DNA of 64,000 bases from NCBI RefSeq assembly GCF_013387465.1, contig NZ_VYGV01000006.1, forward strand, positions 591,638 through 655,637. The letters run 5' to 3'. The notes below the pieces were generated by a model that saw only the letters and a list, made by a program, of their open reading frames with translations, made no database searches and was not told the DNA's origin. A program made the position numbers and the translations under genes. The DNA is from Hydrogenophaga aromaticivorans (GTDB taxonomy: Bacteria > Pseudomonadota > Gammaproteobacteria > Burkholderiales > Burkholderiaceae_C). Positions 51,351 through 60,606 of this stretch are shown piece by piece (position 1 is the first letter of the stretch; each line of letters opens with the position of its first letter).

Positions 51351-51823
51351 CACGGTTGAACGTATTTGAAGGTGCCCATGGCCTTGGCCACGAGGTCACC
51401 GGCCTCATCCTCGACGCGCGCTTCGCAAAAACACACCGAACGCCCGCCACCCACCGCCGTACCGTGGGCCACCAGGCGTCCGCGCCCCGGCTTGATGAAG
51501 CTGGTGGACATGTCGATGGTGACCACGGCCCGCTGAAAATCGGATTTGGAGAGCGCGGCGCTGGACATGGCGACATCAAGCATGGTCATGATCACACCAC
51601 CATGCGTGGCGGCAAAGTTATTGGTCAGTTCGTCACGGGTCTCCAGCACCATCCGGGCCTGCCCCGCCTCGCAGAACTCCCGCCGCATGCCCAGCAGCCC
51701 GTTGAAGGGAACCTTGGCGAACAGGGTCGACGTATCAGTCACCGGCAAAATCATGTCAGCGTTCGTCGCACCGCCCCCGGCGCCGACCGCCACCTGGCCT
51801 TCCGGCCCTTCTACCCTGTTCAT
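51350..51823 (-). CDS. PaaI-family hotdog thioesterase
   Basis: 157 residues. The domain has NNFAATHGGVIMTMLDVAMSSAAL with the THGG turn that begins the hotdog helix, then VTIDMSTSFIKPGRGRLVAHG and FCEARVEDEAGDLVAKAMGTFKY. Such enzymes hydrolyse acyl-CoA esters to free CoA or proofread intermediates. First gene of the minus-strand module that runs to 45865, divergent from the LysR gene at 52016. A second start at about residue 24 (MILPVTDTST) is possible. Confidence 0.8.
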   Translation of the reverse strand: MNRVEGPEGQVAVGAGGGATNADMILPVTDTSTLFAKVPFNGLLGMRREFCEAGQARMVLETRDELTNNFAATHGGVIMTMLDVAMSSAALSKSDFQRAVVTIDMSTSFIKPGRGRLVAHGTAVGGGRSVCFCEARVEDEAGDLVAKAMGTFKYVQP

Positions 51824-51927
51824 TGCCTCAAATCTCCTGATAGGTCACGCACCGCGTTGTGGCGCAAAAGTGGGAAATCATCGCCGACACCGGGGACATC
51901 AACAATCTGCAAATTCAGCACAAAGGA

Positions 51928-51942
51928 TTCCAAATTTCCGAA
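51928..51942. promoter_or_regulatory. Candidate LysR box
   Basis: TTC-N9-GAA (51928-51942), a T-N11-A dyad of the size LysR proteins bind, in the 192-base divergent gap between the thioesterase and the LysR gene. Located about 75 bases before the LysR start; support is pattern and position only. Confidence 0.28.
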
Positions 51943-52015
51943 GACTCAAGGGATGTTTTCCTTAAAGGCTCAATCTGCACCGAAGGCTGCGCCAGTTTTG
52001 CATTAGCATGGGGCG

Positions 52016-52945
52016 ATGCAATTTGACCTGACCGACCTGCGGCTTTTTGAGTCGACAGCCGATGAGGGCAACATGACCCGTGCCGCTCAGCGGCAGCACC
52101 TGTCGCTGGCAGCGGCCAGCGCCCGCATCAAGTCGCTGGAAGCTCAGTGCGGCTTGAGCCTGTTCTACCGCGAGGCCAGGGGCGTTCGGCTGACGCCGCC
52201 CGGTGAAGCTTTTTTGTACCACGCCCGCGGCGTGCTGCGGCAGGCCGAGCTGCTGCGCAGCGACCTGCAGGAGTATGGCGGCGGCCTGCGCGGGCATTTG
52301 CGGGTGTTTGCCAACACCACCGCCGTAACGGATTTTCTGCCAGAAATCCTGCCCGGCTTTTTGTCGGCCCACCCCAAAATCAACATCGACCTGCAGGAAA
52401 AGCCGAACGCCGAGATTGCGCACGGCGTGCTCGACGGCCGGGCCGACATCGGCATCGTGGCCGGCCGGGTCGATACGCTGGGCCTGCAGGCGATTCTCTT
52501 CAGCACCGACCGACTGGTGCTGGCCACCGCAAAAAACCACCGCTTTGCACGCCGCAAAAAAATTGCCTTTGCCGAAACGCTGGACGAAGACGCCGTGGGC
52601 ATGCAACACGGCAGCACCCTGCAGACCTTTCTGGCGCAGGTCGTGGACAGCCTGGGCAAGCCACTGAAGCTGCGCATCCAGCTCTCCAGCTTTGAAGCGA
52701 TGTGCCGCATGATCGGCGCCGGCGTCGGCGTCGGCATCGTGCCGGAGTCCGCCGCGCGGCGCAACCAGGCCGACACCGGCATCGCGCTGGTCGAACTGCT
52801 GGAGCCCTGGAGCGTACGCGAGCGCTTCATCCTGGTGCGCAAGCGCGACGCCTTGCCGCACTACGCCGAGGCGCTGATTGAAACGCTGTGCGCCCATTAC
52901 CGGAACGGTGTTATGGATGACCGTGCGCCCACTACCGTGGCTTAG
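52016..52945 (+). CDS. LysR-family transcriptional regulator
   Basis: 309 residues. Winged helix-turn-helix at 1-60 (LRLFESTADEGNMTRAAQRQHLSLAAASARIKSLE) and an effector domain with GRADIGIVAGRVD and MCRMIGAGVGVGIVPES. It is divergent from the thioesterase/ACAD/CoA-transferase module and so is its likely regulator, responding to a carboxylate or CoA ester. Its end overlaps the end of the convergent crotonase gene by 4 bases. Confidence 0.87.
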   Translation: MQFDLTDLRLFESTADEGNMTRAAQRQHLSLAAASARIKSLEAQCGLSLFYREARGVRLTPPGEAFLYHARGVLRQAELLRSDLQEYGGGLRGHLRVFANTTAVTDFLPEILPGFLSAHPKINIDLQEKPNAEIAHGVLDGRADIGIVAGRVDTLGLQAILFSTDRLVLATAKNHRFARRKKIAFAETLDEDAVGMQHGSTLQTFLAQVVDSLGKPLKLRIQLSSFEAMCRMIGAGVGVGIVPESAARRNQADTGIALVELLEPWSVRERFILVRKRDALPHYAEALIETLCAHYRNGVMDDRAPTTVA

Positions 52946-53727
52946 CGGAATTTGCTGAAGTCGGGCTTGCGTTTTTCAAGAAAGGCGCTGGCCCCTTCCT
53001 GCTGCTCGCCGGTACTGAAATAGTTGGGTGCCACTTCCTGGATCAGGTCGTTCATGCCCTTGCCCATGATCGGGGCCATGTGGTGGTAGAACGAACGCTT
53101 GACGATCTTCAGGCAGGTCGGCGACAGCGACAGCAATTCGTCGCAGTACTTCTGCACCTCCGCGTCGAGATCGGCCATCGGCACCACCGAGTTCGCCAGC
53201 CCCCAGTCCAGCGCCTGTTTGGCGCTGTAGCGGCGGCACAACATCCACAGTTCGCGCGCCCGCTTGTGACCCAGCACATTGGCCGAATGCGAGACGATGT
53301 AGCCGCCCGCCGGTGAACCAACACGCGGACCGTTCTGGCCGAAGATGGCGTGCTCGGCGGCGATGGTGAAGTCGCAAAAATAGGCAATGTGGTGACCGGC
53401 GCCGATGGCGTAGCCGTTGACACGGCAGATCACGGGCTTGGGGCACTCGGCGATCTGGCGGTTGAAGTTGAACTCCAGGTCTTCCAGCCCGCTCTTGCCG
53501 CTGCTGTCGCCCTTTTCCCAGTTGACGTCGCCGCCGACGCAGAAGGCACGCTCGCCGGTGCCGGTCAACACGATCACGCCGACCTTCGGATCATTGCCGG
53601 CCTGGGCCAACAGTCGCTCCATCTCTTTGATCGTATCGCCGGTGAAGGCGTTGAGCGTCTTGGGCCGGTTGATGGTGATGGTGGCGACAAAGTTCTTGAC
53701 TTCGTAAATGACTTCCTGATCGCTCAT
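52942..53727 (-). CDS. Crotonase-family ring hydrolase candidate (BadI-like)
   Basis: 261 residues from the ATG at 53727 (the frame continues to 53793 without a ribosome site). Many positions agree with 2-ketocyclohexanecarboxyl-CoA hydrolase BadI as I remember it: NRPKTLNAF, GERAFCVGGD, KPVICRVNGYAIGAG, CDFTIAAEHAIFGQNGPRVGS, ARELWMLCRRYSAK, GLANSVVP, LDAEVQK and SPTCLKIVKRSF. The GGD and FGQ.GP features also occur in MenB. BadI opens a 2-oxo alicyclic ring by hydrolysis, giving pimeloyl-CoA. The gene precedes nothing else of a classical bad operon, so a different cyclic 3-oxoacyl-CoA is possible. Confidence 0.72.
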   Translation of the reverse strand: MSDQEVIYEVKNFVATITINRPKTLNAFTGDTIKEMERLLAQAGNDPKVGVIVLTGTGERAFCVGGDVNWEKGDSSGKSGLEDLEFNFNRQIAECPKPVICRVNGYAIGAGHHIAYFCDFTIAAEHAIFGQNGPRVGSPAGGYIVSHSANVLGHKRARELWMLCRRYSAKQALDWGLANSVVPMADLDAEVQKYCDELLSLSPTCLKIVKRSFYHHMAPIMGKGMNDLIQEVAPNYFSTGEQQEGASAFLEKRKPDFSKFR

Positions 53728-53761
53728 GGTGTTTCCTCGTGAAAAAAGGGTTGGGGGGATA

Positions 53762-55744
53762 TCAGCGGGTCTGCGTGGCATGCACGCGTGCAAATTCCAG
53801 AAACCAGTCCAGGCTGGCGGGGTTGGTCAGTGCATCGCGGTTGACCACTTTGTCGATGGGCTGGCCGAGCAGCAGCTTCTTGATCGGCAGTTCGAGCTTC
53901 TTGCCGGTGAGCGTGCGCGGCACCTCGGCCACGGCAAACACCGCGTCCGGCACATGGCGCGGCGACGCGGCCGCGCGGATGGCGCTCTGGATGCGCCCGA
54001 TCAGCGGCGCGTCCAGCGCCACGCCCGGACGCAGCACGACGAACATCGGCATGTAGCTTTCGCGCCCCAGATATTCAAGGTCGACCACCAGGCTGTCGAG
54101 CACTTCGGGCAGCGCCTCGACCACGCTGTAGATGTCGCTCGTGCCCATGCGCACGCCGTGGCGGTTGATGGTGGTGTCGCTGCGGCCGTAGATGATGGCG
54201 CCGCCGCGCGGTGTGATGCGGATCCAGTCGCCATGCCGCCAGATGCCGGGGTACATGTCGAAATAACTGTCCAGATAGCGCCGGTTGCCGGGGTCGTTCC
54301 AGAAGTAGAGGGGCATGGACGGCATGGGCGCGGTGCAGACCAACTCACCCACCTCGTCCACGACCGGCTGGCCCTGCTCGCTGAAGGCCTCGACGCGCGC
54401 CCCAAGGCAGCGCCCCTGCATTTCTCCCACGACAACGGGCAGGGTCGGCACGCCGCCGACGAAGGCCCCGGCGAAGTCGGTGCCGCCGGAGATCGGGTTG
54501 ATCCAGACATCGCGCCCGACATGCTTGGCAATCCACTGGTAGCTTTCCGGGGACAGTGGCGAGCCGGTCGAACCCACGGTGCGCAGCGGCCCCAGCGCGC
54601 CCACCTCGCGCGGCTCGACACCGGCTTTCTGGCAGGCCGCATAAAACGCCGCACCGGCACCCAGAAACGTCACGCCGACTTCCCCAGCGAAACGCCACAG
54701 CGTGGTGTAGTCGGGCCAGGCCGGGTTGCCGTCGTACAGGCAGGCCGTCGCCCCCACCAGCAAACCGCCCACCTGGCAGTTCCACATGATCCAGCCGGTG
54801 GTGGAAAACCAGTGGAAGCGGTCTTCGGGACCGAGGTCGTTGTGCAGGCGCATCAGCTTGACCTGCTCCAGCACAATGCCGCCATGGCCGTGCACGATGG
54901 GTTTGGGCAAGCCGGTGGTGCCCGACGAATACACCACCCACAGCGGGTGGTCGAAAGGCAGTGACTCGATGCGCAGTTCAGCCGGGGCGCTGACCACCTC
55001 GCTCCAGAGCACGCCACCGCGCAGCGCGTCCGCGCTGGCGCTGCGCTCCAGGCAGGGCAAGAGCACGCAGCGCTCGACGCTTGGCAGCCCGTCGAGCAGC
55101 GTGGCCACGGCTTCGCGCCGGTCGAAGCGCTTGCCACCCCAGTGGTAGCCATCGACCGCGATCAACACCTTCGGATCGATCTGCCGGAAACGGTCCAGCA
55201 CCGTGGGCGCCCCCATGTCGGGCGAGCACACCGACCAGACCGCCCCCACCGAAACCGTGGCCAGAAAAGCCACGATGGTCTGCGGAATATTGGGCAGGTA
55301 GGCCACCACGCGGTCGCCCGGCCCCACGCCCGCCGCGCGCAGCCACTGGGCCAGCGCCGCCACCTGGTCTTGCAGCGTGCGCCAGGACATGTCCGCCCGC
55401 TCGCCCGCTTCATTGCGGAAGACGATGGCCGGTCTGGCGTCCGTGGCGTGCCGGAACACCTGCCGCGCATAGTTGGTGCGCGCGCCCACAAACCATTGCG
55501 CGCCCGGCATCCGGCGATCGCTCAGAACCGGGCCATTCCAGTCGTCGAGCGGCAACTCGAAATACTCGACGATGGCGCGCCAGAAGCCCTCCAGGTCATC
55601 CACGGACCATTGCCACAAGGCCTCGTAGTCGGCAAAGCGCAGGCCTTTTTCGCGTTCCAGCCATTGTTGGAAACGGGTCACCTCGGCACCCGCGATGCGA
55701 TCCGCGCGGGGGGTCCACAAGATGTCGGTGGAAGACGGGCTCAT
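53762..55744 (-). CDS. Acetoacetyl-CoA synthetase-like ligase
   Basis: 660-residue ANL ligase with the AACS hallmarks: N-terminal ACS_N region (LWQWSVDDLEGFWRAIVEYF), phosphate motif VYSSGTTGLPKPIVHGHGG in which KPIVH is typical of AACS, WFSTTGWIMWN, SGGTDFAGAF, GDWIRIT, GRSDTTINRHGVRMG and LTGKKLELPIKKLL with the adenylation Lys. It activates acetoacetate or a similar 3-oxoacid. It lies 34 bases from the BadI-like gene and overlaps the CoA-transferase gene by 4. AACS could rescue acetoacetate arising from branched-chain breakdown. Confidence 0.87.
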   Translation of the reverse strand: MSPSSTDILWTPRADRIAGAEVTRFQQWLEREKGLRFADYEALWQWSVDDLEGFWRAIVEYFELPLDDWNGPVLSDRRMPGAQWFVGARTNYARQVFRHATDARPAIVFRNEAGERADMSWRTLQDQVAALAQWLRAAGVGPGDRVVAYLPNIPQTIVAFLATVSVGAVWSVCSPDMGAPTVLDRFRQIDPKVLIAVDGYHWGGKRFDRREAVATLLDGLPSVERCVLLPCLERSASADALRGGVLWSEVVSAPAELRIESLPFDHPLWVVYSSGTTGLPKPIVHGHGGIVLEQVKLMRLHNDLGPEDRFHWFSTTGWIMWNCQVGGLLVGATACLYDGNPAWPDYTTLWRFAGEVGVTFLGAGAAFYAACQKAGVEPREVGALGPLRTVGSTGSPLSPESYQWIAKHVGRDVWINPISGGTDFAGAFVGGVPTLPVVVGEMQGRCLGARVEAFSEQGQPVVDEVGELVCTAPMPSMPLYFWNDPGNRRYLDSYFDMYPGIWRHGDWIRITPRGGAIIYGRSDTTINRHGVRMGTSDIYSVVEALPEVLDSLVVDLEYLGRESYMPMFVVLRPGVALDAPLIGRIQSAIRAAASPRHVPDAVFAVAEVPRTLTGKKLELPIKKLLLGQPIDKVVNRDALTNPASLDWFLEFARVHATQTR

Positions 55745-56964
55745 GGCTTCCCTCCTGCTGTGCTTGCCATGGCGGTTTCTTGCAGGCGCACGACCCCGTC
55801 GCGCACCAGTTGGGCAATCTCGGGCGCACCGTAGCCCAATTCGCCCAGCACCTGCCCGGTATGCTGCCCCAGCGCAGGAGGCGCCGGCATCTCACCGATC
55901 TTGCGCATGCCTGCAGCCAGCTGCGCCGGAAAAGGGATCAGCGGCAGCCCCGGCATCTCGGGGTGCTCCACGAAACGGGCGGCCAGCACCGGATCGGCCA
56001 TGGCATCGGTCACCGTGTTCACCGGACCACAGGGAATATCGGCGGCCTCGAAGGCGACCACCCAGGCGGCCGCCGCACGGGTGATGAAAATCGCCTCCAG
56101 TTCAGCCAGCAGCGCCGGCCGGTTGGCAATGCGCACCGCATTGCGCTGGTAACGCGGATCGTTGAGCCACTCCAGCCGCTCGATGGCGGTGCAAAACCGC
56201 TTGAACGCACCCTCGTTCACCACCGACACGCTGAACCAGGCACCGTCGGAGCCTCGAAAGTGACGGCTCGGCACAGCAATCGGCAGGTTCACCGCACGAA
56301 CCGGCTCGCGCTGCTCAACCGCATATTCACCCACCTTGCTCGCCATGAAATTGAACATGGTGTCCGCCAGTGACAACTCCACGCGCTGCCCCTGGCCGGT
56401 CTGCTGCCAATGCATCACTGCGGCCAGCACGCCCAGCGCGCCGCACATGCCGGAGGCCACATCGATGATCGGCAAGCCGATACGAACCGGTGGATTGCCC
56501 TCTTCCCCACTGGCGTAGAAGGCCCCCGTCATGCCCTGCACCACGCTGTCGACCGAGGGTCTGAGCCGGTAGTCGCCCTGCTCACCAAAGGCGCTGACCA
56601 TGTAGTACACCAGCGTCGGGTTGATGCGCCGCACCGCCTCGTAGGTCAGCGCATGAGCCTCGGCAAAGTCGGGGCGAAAATTGTGCACCAGCACCTGGGC
56701 TTTTGAAATCAGCCGCTCCAGCACCGCGCGCCCGGCGGGGGTGCGTATGTCCAGCGCGATCGACTCCTTGCCCCGGTTGCAGGTCATGAAAGCGACGCTG
56801 GAGTCGCCATAAAACGGCGGGCCGAAATGCCGCCCCTCCTCGCCGGTCATGGCTTCGACCTTGATGACGCGGGCGCCCAGGTCGGCCAGCACCATGGCCG
56901 CGTAAGGCCCGGCTATCAAGCGAGACAGATCGACGACGGTGATGCCACTCAGAATACCTTGCAC
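55741..56964 (-). CDS. CoA-transferase, CaiB/BaiF family (class III)
   Basis: 407 residues. CoA-binding LADLGARVIKVEAMTGEEG, putative catalytic Asp in LPIIDVASGMCGALG and GQGQRVELSLADTM are visible; the racemase GDxxGGG motif is absent, so transferase is preferred. The C-terminal ALGQHTGQVLGELGYGAPEI tail is usual. It is downstream of a crotonase (14 bases) and overlaps the AACS-like gene by 4. Likely acceptor: the acid product of this sub-operon; unknown. Confidence 0.83.
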   Translation of the reverse strand: MQGILSGITVVDLSRLIAGPYAAMVLADLGARVIKVEAMTGEEGRHFGPPFYGDSSVAFMTCNRGKESIALDIRTPAGRAVLERLISKAQVLVHNFRPDFAEAHALTYEAVRRINPTLVYYMVSAFGEQGDYRLRPSVDSVVQGMTGAFYASGEEGNPPVRIGLPIIDVASGMCGALGVLAAVMHWQQTGQGQRVELSLADTMFNFMASKVGEYAVEQREPVRAVNLPIAVPSRHFRGSDGAWFSVSVVNEGAFKRFCTAIERLEWLNDPRYQRNAVRIANRPALLAELEAIFITRAAAAWVVAFEAADIPCGPVNTVTDAMADPVLAARFVEHPEMPGLPLIPFPAQLAAGMRKIGEMPAPPALGQHTGQVLGELGYGAPEIAQLVRDGVVRLQETAMASTAGGKP

Positions 56965-56978
56965 GGCAACGCCCTTTT

Positions 56979-57767
56979 CTACTTGCTGGCGCGTGAGCGG
57001 GTGCGGAAGGCCGCAATGCCGGCGCGATGCTCGGGCGTGTCTTCGAGCACCGCCATGTGCGAGGACACCATGTCCAGGTGTGTGGCGAGCGCCATGGTCT
57101 GGCTTTGGTAGACGGCGCGGCGAAAGAAGCGCACCGCCTGCTGCGGCTTGGCGGCAATGGTGCGCGCCATATCGTAGGTGGCGGTCATCAGTTCGGCATC
57201 GGGCACCACGCGATTGACCATGCCAATGCGTTCGGCCTCTTCCGCCCCCACCACGCGACCGGTCCAGAACAGCTCGAGCGCGCGCGCCGTGCCTATCAGT
57301 CGCGGCAAGTACCAGGCACCGGCATCACCGGCCATCAGTCCGATGTTGATATAACTCTCGGCCAGCGTGGCCGAGCTGGCCATCAAGCGGATATCGCACA
57401 TCAAGGCCATGTCGCAGCCAGCGCCTCGCGCAGCGCCGTTGACAGCGGCAATGACCGGTTTTTCCATCCGCTCCAGCGTGAGCGCAATGCGATGCACGTG
57501 GCGGTACAGAAAATCCTTGCGTCCCATGCTGTCCATTTCACTGAACTTAGCCATTTCCTCGAAGTCGCCACCCGCACAGAAGGCGCGTCCGGCACCGGTG
57601 ACCACGATCACCTTGACTCGCTCATCAGCTTCGGCCTGCTCAAGTGCTGCGCGCCAAGCATCCACCATCTCAAGATCGAAGGCATTGAGCTGATCGGGCC
57701 GGTTGAGGGTCAGGGTCGCAATGCCGTCGGCATCAACCGCAAGCAAGATGGCAGGAACGACGGACAT
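56979..57767 (-). CDS. Enoyl-CoA hydratase/isomerase (crotonase family)
   Basis: 262 residues from the ATG at 57767, with AGAAAGG upstream; ten more codons are open but unlikely. NRPDQLNAFD, AFCAGGDFEEMAKF, oxyanion Gly in NGAARGAGCDMALMCD, and INIGLMAGDAGAWYLPRLIG. The second acidic position is Asp in GDAG rather than Glu, so hydratase activity is plausible but not certain. First of the four-gene minus-strand unit ending at 52942. Confidence 0.83.
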   Translation of the reverse strand: MSVVPAILLAVDADGIATLTLNRPDQLNAFDLEMVDAWRAALEQAEADERVKVIVVTGAGRAFCAGGDFEEMAKFSEMDSMGRKDFLYRHVHRIALTLERMEKPVIAAVNGAARGAGCDMALMCDIRLMASSATLAESYINIGLMAGDAGAWYLPRLIGTARALELFWTGRVVGAEEAERIGMVNRVVPDAELMTATYDMARTIAAKPQQAVRFFRRAVYQSQTMALATHLDMVSSHMAVLEDTPEHRAGIAAFRTRSRASK

Positions 57768-57833
57768 GGAAAACCTTTCTGACGGTGGGATGAACAAGGA
57801 TCAAGGATCAAGGGCGACTGTCCGCGCCTGCCG

Positions 57834-57849
57834 GAAACCGGCTGGTTTC
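57834..57849. promoter_or_regulatory. Inverted repeat upstream of crotonase, operator candidate
   Basis: GAAACC-GGCT-GGTTTC is a perfect 6-bp dyad in the 208-base gap between the ligase end (57976) and the crotonase start (57767). It resembles the GAAAC..GTTTC half-sites of TetR-type fatty-acid regulators such as PsrA, though the spacing is wider. It could alternatively be a small hairpin. A second tetR-type gene is at 63073. The rest of the gap shows only a short GGATCAA direct repeat. Confidence 0.3.
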
Positions 57850-57975
57850 GATAAACGTCATGCGAACATATTGATAGAACGGTGGTTAGTTAGGACCGCA
57901 AGCCGAAGCACGCCTTGCAAGCAGCCTGGTCACAGGCGCGGGCGTGTGTTGCACACCCCATGACCTTCCCGACAC

Positions 57976-59568
57976 CTATCGTTCAATGTCTTCGTACAGG
58001 GCGCGATAGCTGTCACGCAGCGGATGCTTTTGAATCTTGCCGGTGGAGGTCATCGGCAAGGCATCGACGATGCGGATCGCCTTGGGCACCTCAAAGCCAC
58101 CGAGATGCTCCTTGCAGTGGTTGATCAACCCGGCCTCGTCGGCCTGCGCCCCTGGCTTGAGCACCACGAAGGCGGTGACCGCCTCGATCCAGCGCGGGTG
58201 CGGCAAACCTACCGCCGCCACATTGGCCACCGCCGGGTGGCGCAGCAACGTGGCCTCGACCTTGATGGACGGCACGTTTTCGCCGCCGGTCTTGATCATG
58301 TCCTTCTTGCGGTCCCTGAACATCATCTGGCCATCGACCCACATGCCGAGGTCACCGGTGTGGTGCCAGCCGAAAGCGCGTGCCTCGGCGGTGGCTTCGG
58401 GATTTTTGTAGTAGCCCTCCATCACGTTCGGACCGCGGTGCACGATCTCGCCGACCTCGCCGGGGCCGAGCAGCTGGCCCGCGTCGTCCATCACCGCCGT
58501 GTCGTTGATCAATGCACTGACGCCCCAGTAGGAACCAAAGCGTTTAAGCTGCTCTTCCGGCCGGAAGGCCATGGTGAGCGGGTACATCTCGGTCTGACCG
58601 GTGGCCAATGAGTAATTCGGGCAGAACTCGGCGATCAGGCGGCGCAGCAGGGTCTCGGCCATGGGCGCCATGGCGTACACGCACATGCGCAGGCTCGACA
58701 GGTCTCGCCCCGGGCGCGAGGGATGATCGAGCATGGCCTGGTGCATCAGCGGCAAGCCCACCAGCAAGGTCACCCGTTCACGCTCGATGGCGTCGAGCAT
58801 GGCGGCGGGTTCGAAAGCGCGCATCACAATCACCGTGCCGCCGCCCGCCAGCACACCGCACATCAGCGTGTGCTGGGCGCAATGAAAGAGGGGCAGCACG
58901 GCAATGTTCACGGCATCGCGCCACACCCCCAACTCAAGCGCGTTGTTCATCGCTGCCATCACCACCGACAAATGGCTTTGCATCACCCCCTTAGGGCGGC
59001 CGGTGGTTCCGCTGGTGTACATGATCTGGGCTACGTCGCGGTCATGAATTTCAACCTCGGACTCAGTGGCAGACTGCGCAGCAATCGCTGCAGCGAAGCT
59101 GCTGAAAGCCCCAGCCCCCTCGCCTTCCAGCACCCATCCGCGACCGGGCTGCGCCTCGATGGCTGCACGCAACTCCGGGCGCACCAGCAGAGCGGCATCC
59201 ACCAGCAGGAAGCGCGCCTCAGAGTGGTCGATGATGTAGCGAACGTCATCCAGCCCCAGGCCGGTGTTGATCGGCACCCAGATCAGGCCGGCGCGATGGA
59301 TGCCGAACATGGCCACCAGGAACTCAAGCGAGTTATTGCATAGCGTGGTCACGCGGTCACCTCGCACCAAGCCAGCGGCCAGCAAGGCATTGGCGCAGCG
59401 GGTCACGCGCTCATCGAGCTCACCGTAGCTCATGCGCTGATCGCCGAGCACGAACGCCGTCTTGGCGCGGTCTCGAGCTGCCGAGCGGCGCAGGAAGTCG
59501 CCGATGGCCACGCGGGCAATTGCGCCAGGGGATGGCACACCAGCGATGACGGAGGTTGATGGGTTCAT
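57976..59568 (-). CDS. AMP-dependent acyl-CoA ligase
   Basis: 530 residues from the ATG at 59568, which has GGAGA upstream (upstream in-frame starts to 59631 are possible). Motifs: IMYTSGTTGRPKGVMQSH near 185, TGQTEMYPLT, GWHHTGDLGMWVDG near 405, RKKDMIKTGGENV hinge and STGKIQKHPLRD with the adenylation Lys. This is the ~530-aa medium-chain/CaiC-type ligase class. It is separated from the ETF genes by a 99-base gap. The acid is unknown, but the island carries five ligases, implying several entry substrates. Confidence 0.86.
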   Translation of the reverse strand: MNPSTSVIAGVPSPGAIARVAIGDFLRRSAARDRAKTAFVLGDQRMSYGELDERVTRCANALLAAGLVRGDRVTTLCNNSLEFLVAMFGIHRAGLIWVPINTGLGLDDVRYIIDHSEARFLLVDAALLVRPELRAAIEAQPGRGWVLEGEGAGAFSSFAAAIAAQSATESEVEIHDRDVAQIMYTSGTTGRPKGVMQSHLSVVMAAMNNALELGVWRDAVNIAVLPLFHCAQHTLMCGVLAGGGTVIVMRAFEPAAMLDAIERERVTLLVGLPLMHQAMLDHPSRPGRDLSSLRMCVYAMAPMAETLLRRLIAEFCPNYSLATGQTEMYPLTMAFRPEEQLKRFGSYWGVSALINDTAVMDDAGQLLGPGEVGEIVHRGPNVMEGYYKNPEATAEARAFGWHHTGDLGMWVDGQMMFRDRKKDMIKTGGENVPSIKVEATLLRHPAVANVAAVGLPHPRWIEAVTAFVVLKPGAQADEAGLINHCKEHLGGFEVPKAIRIVDALPMTSTGKIQKHPLRDSYRALYEDIER

Positions 59569-59667
59569 GATCGATGTCTCCTGCATTTTGAATTGTTTGA
59601 CCGGTGCCGCCGACCATCCTGCCAGGAACAAGCCTGGCCTCTGCTTTACCTCGGCATCCGCTGCGAC

Positions 59668-60606
59668 CTATAACGCAGTCACCAATTCGGGCACCGCTGT
59701 GAACAGATCCGCCACCAGCCCATAGTCGGCCACCTGGAAGATCGGCGCTTCGGCGTCCTTGTTGATCGCAACGATCACCTTGCTGTCCTTCATGCCGGCC
59801 AGGTGTTGGATGGCGCCCGAGATGCCGACCGCCACGTACAACTGGGGTGCCACGATCTTGCCGGTCTGGCCGACCTGGTAGTCGTTGGGCGCGTAGCCGG
59901 CGTCGACGGCGGCGCGCGAGGCGCCGATCGCCGCGCCAAGCTTGTCGGCCAGCGGCTCCAGCACGGCGTGAAACTTGTCGGCCGCGCCCAGTCCGCGTCC
60001 GCCCGATACGATGACCGTTGCAGCGGCGAGTTCCGGGCGCTCCAGCTTCACCACCTCACGCCCGACCAGGGTGGTCAAGCCGAGATCGCCAGCCGCGTCC
60101 AGCGTCTCGACCGCTGCCGTGCCGCCCGAACCGACCGGGTCGAAGGCGGTGGTGCGAATGCTCAGCACCTTGATGGCATCCTTTGATTGCACGCGGGCCA
60201 GCGCGTTGCCGGCATAGAACGGGCGCAGGAAGGTGTCGGGCGACTCGATCGCGATCACGTCCGACACCTGGGAGGCGTCCAGCAAGGCCGCCACGCGCGG
60301 CAGCACGTTCTTGCCAAAGGCCGTCGCCGGTGCCAGCACATGGGTGTAGCCCGCATCGGCGCGCACGCGTGAGCGCACCAGCTCGGCCAGGCTCTCGGCC
60401 ATATGGGCCTCGTAGTGCGCCGCGTCGGCGTGCAGCACCTTGGTGACACCCGCGACCGCCGCCGCAGCGTGGGCAACGGCCGCACAGTTGCTGCCCGCCA
60501 CCAGCACATGGATGTCGCCGCCGATGCGCGTGGCCGCGGCAATCGTGTTCAGCGTGGCCGCTTTGAGTACGGCGTTGTCGTGTTCCGCAATGATCAGGGT
60601 TGTCAT
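59668..60606 (-). CDS. etfA: Electron transfer flavoprotein alpha subunit
   Basis: 312 residues. N-terminal domain binds with EtfB; the C-terminal FAD domain is clear: [40 protein letters not shown] (FAD contacts), [24 protein letters not shown] and [12 protein letters not shown] takes electrons from the many acyl-CoA dehydrogenases here and hands them to ETF-ubiquinone oxidoreductase. Its ATG overlaps the etfB stop by one base. Confidence 0.93.
   Translation of the reverse strand: MTTLIIAEHDNAVLKAATLNTIAAATRIGGDIHVLVAGSNCAAVAHAAAAVAGVTKVLHADAAHYEAHMAESLAELVRSRVRADAGYTHVLAPATAFGKNVLPRVAALLDASQVSDVIAIESPDTFLRPFYAGNALARVQSKDAIKVLSIRTTAFDPVGSGGTAAVETLDAAGDLGLTTLVGREVVKLERPELAAATVIVSGGRGLGAADKFHAVLEPLADKLGAAIGASRAAVDAGYAPNDYQVGQTGKIVAPQLYVAVGISGAIQHLAGMKDSKVIVAINKDAEAPIFQVADYGLVADLFTAVPELVTAL

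Noticed and set aside
57791..57812. Tandem GGATCAA direct repeat
   Set aside because: Only two short units; no evidence of function.
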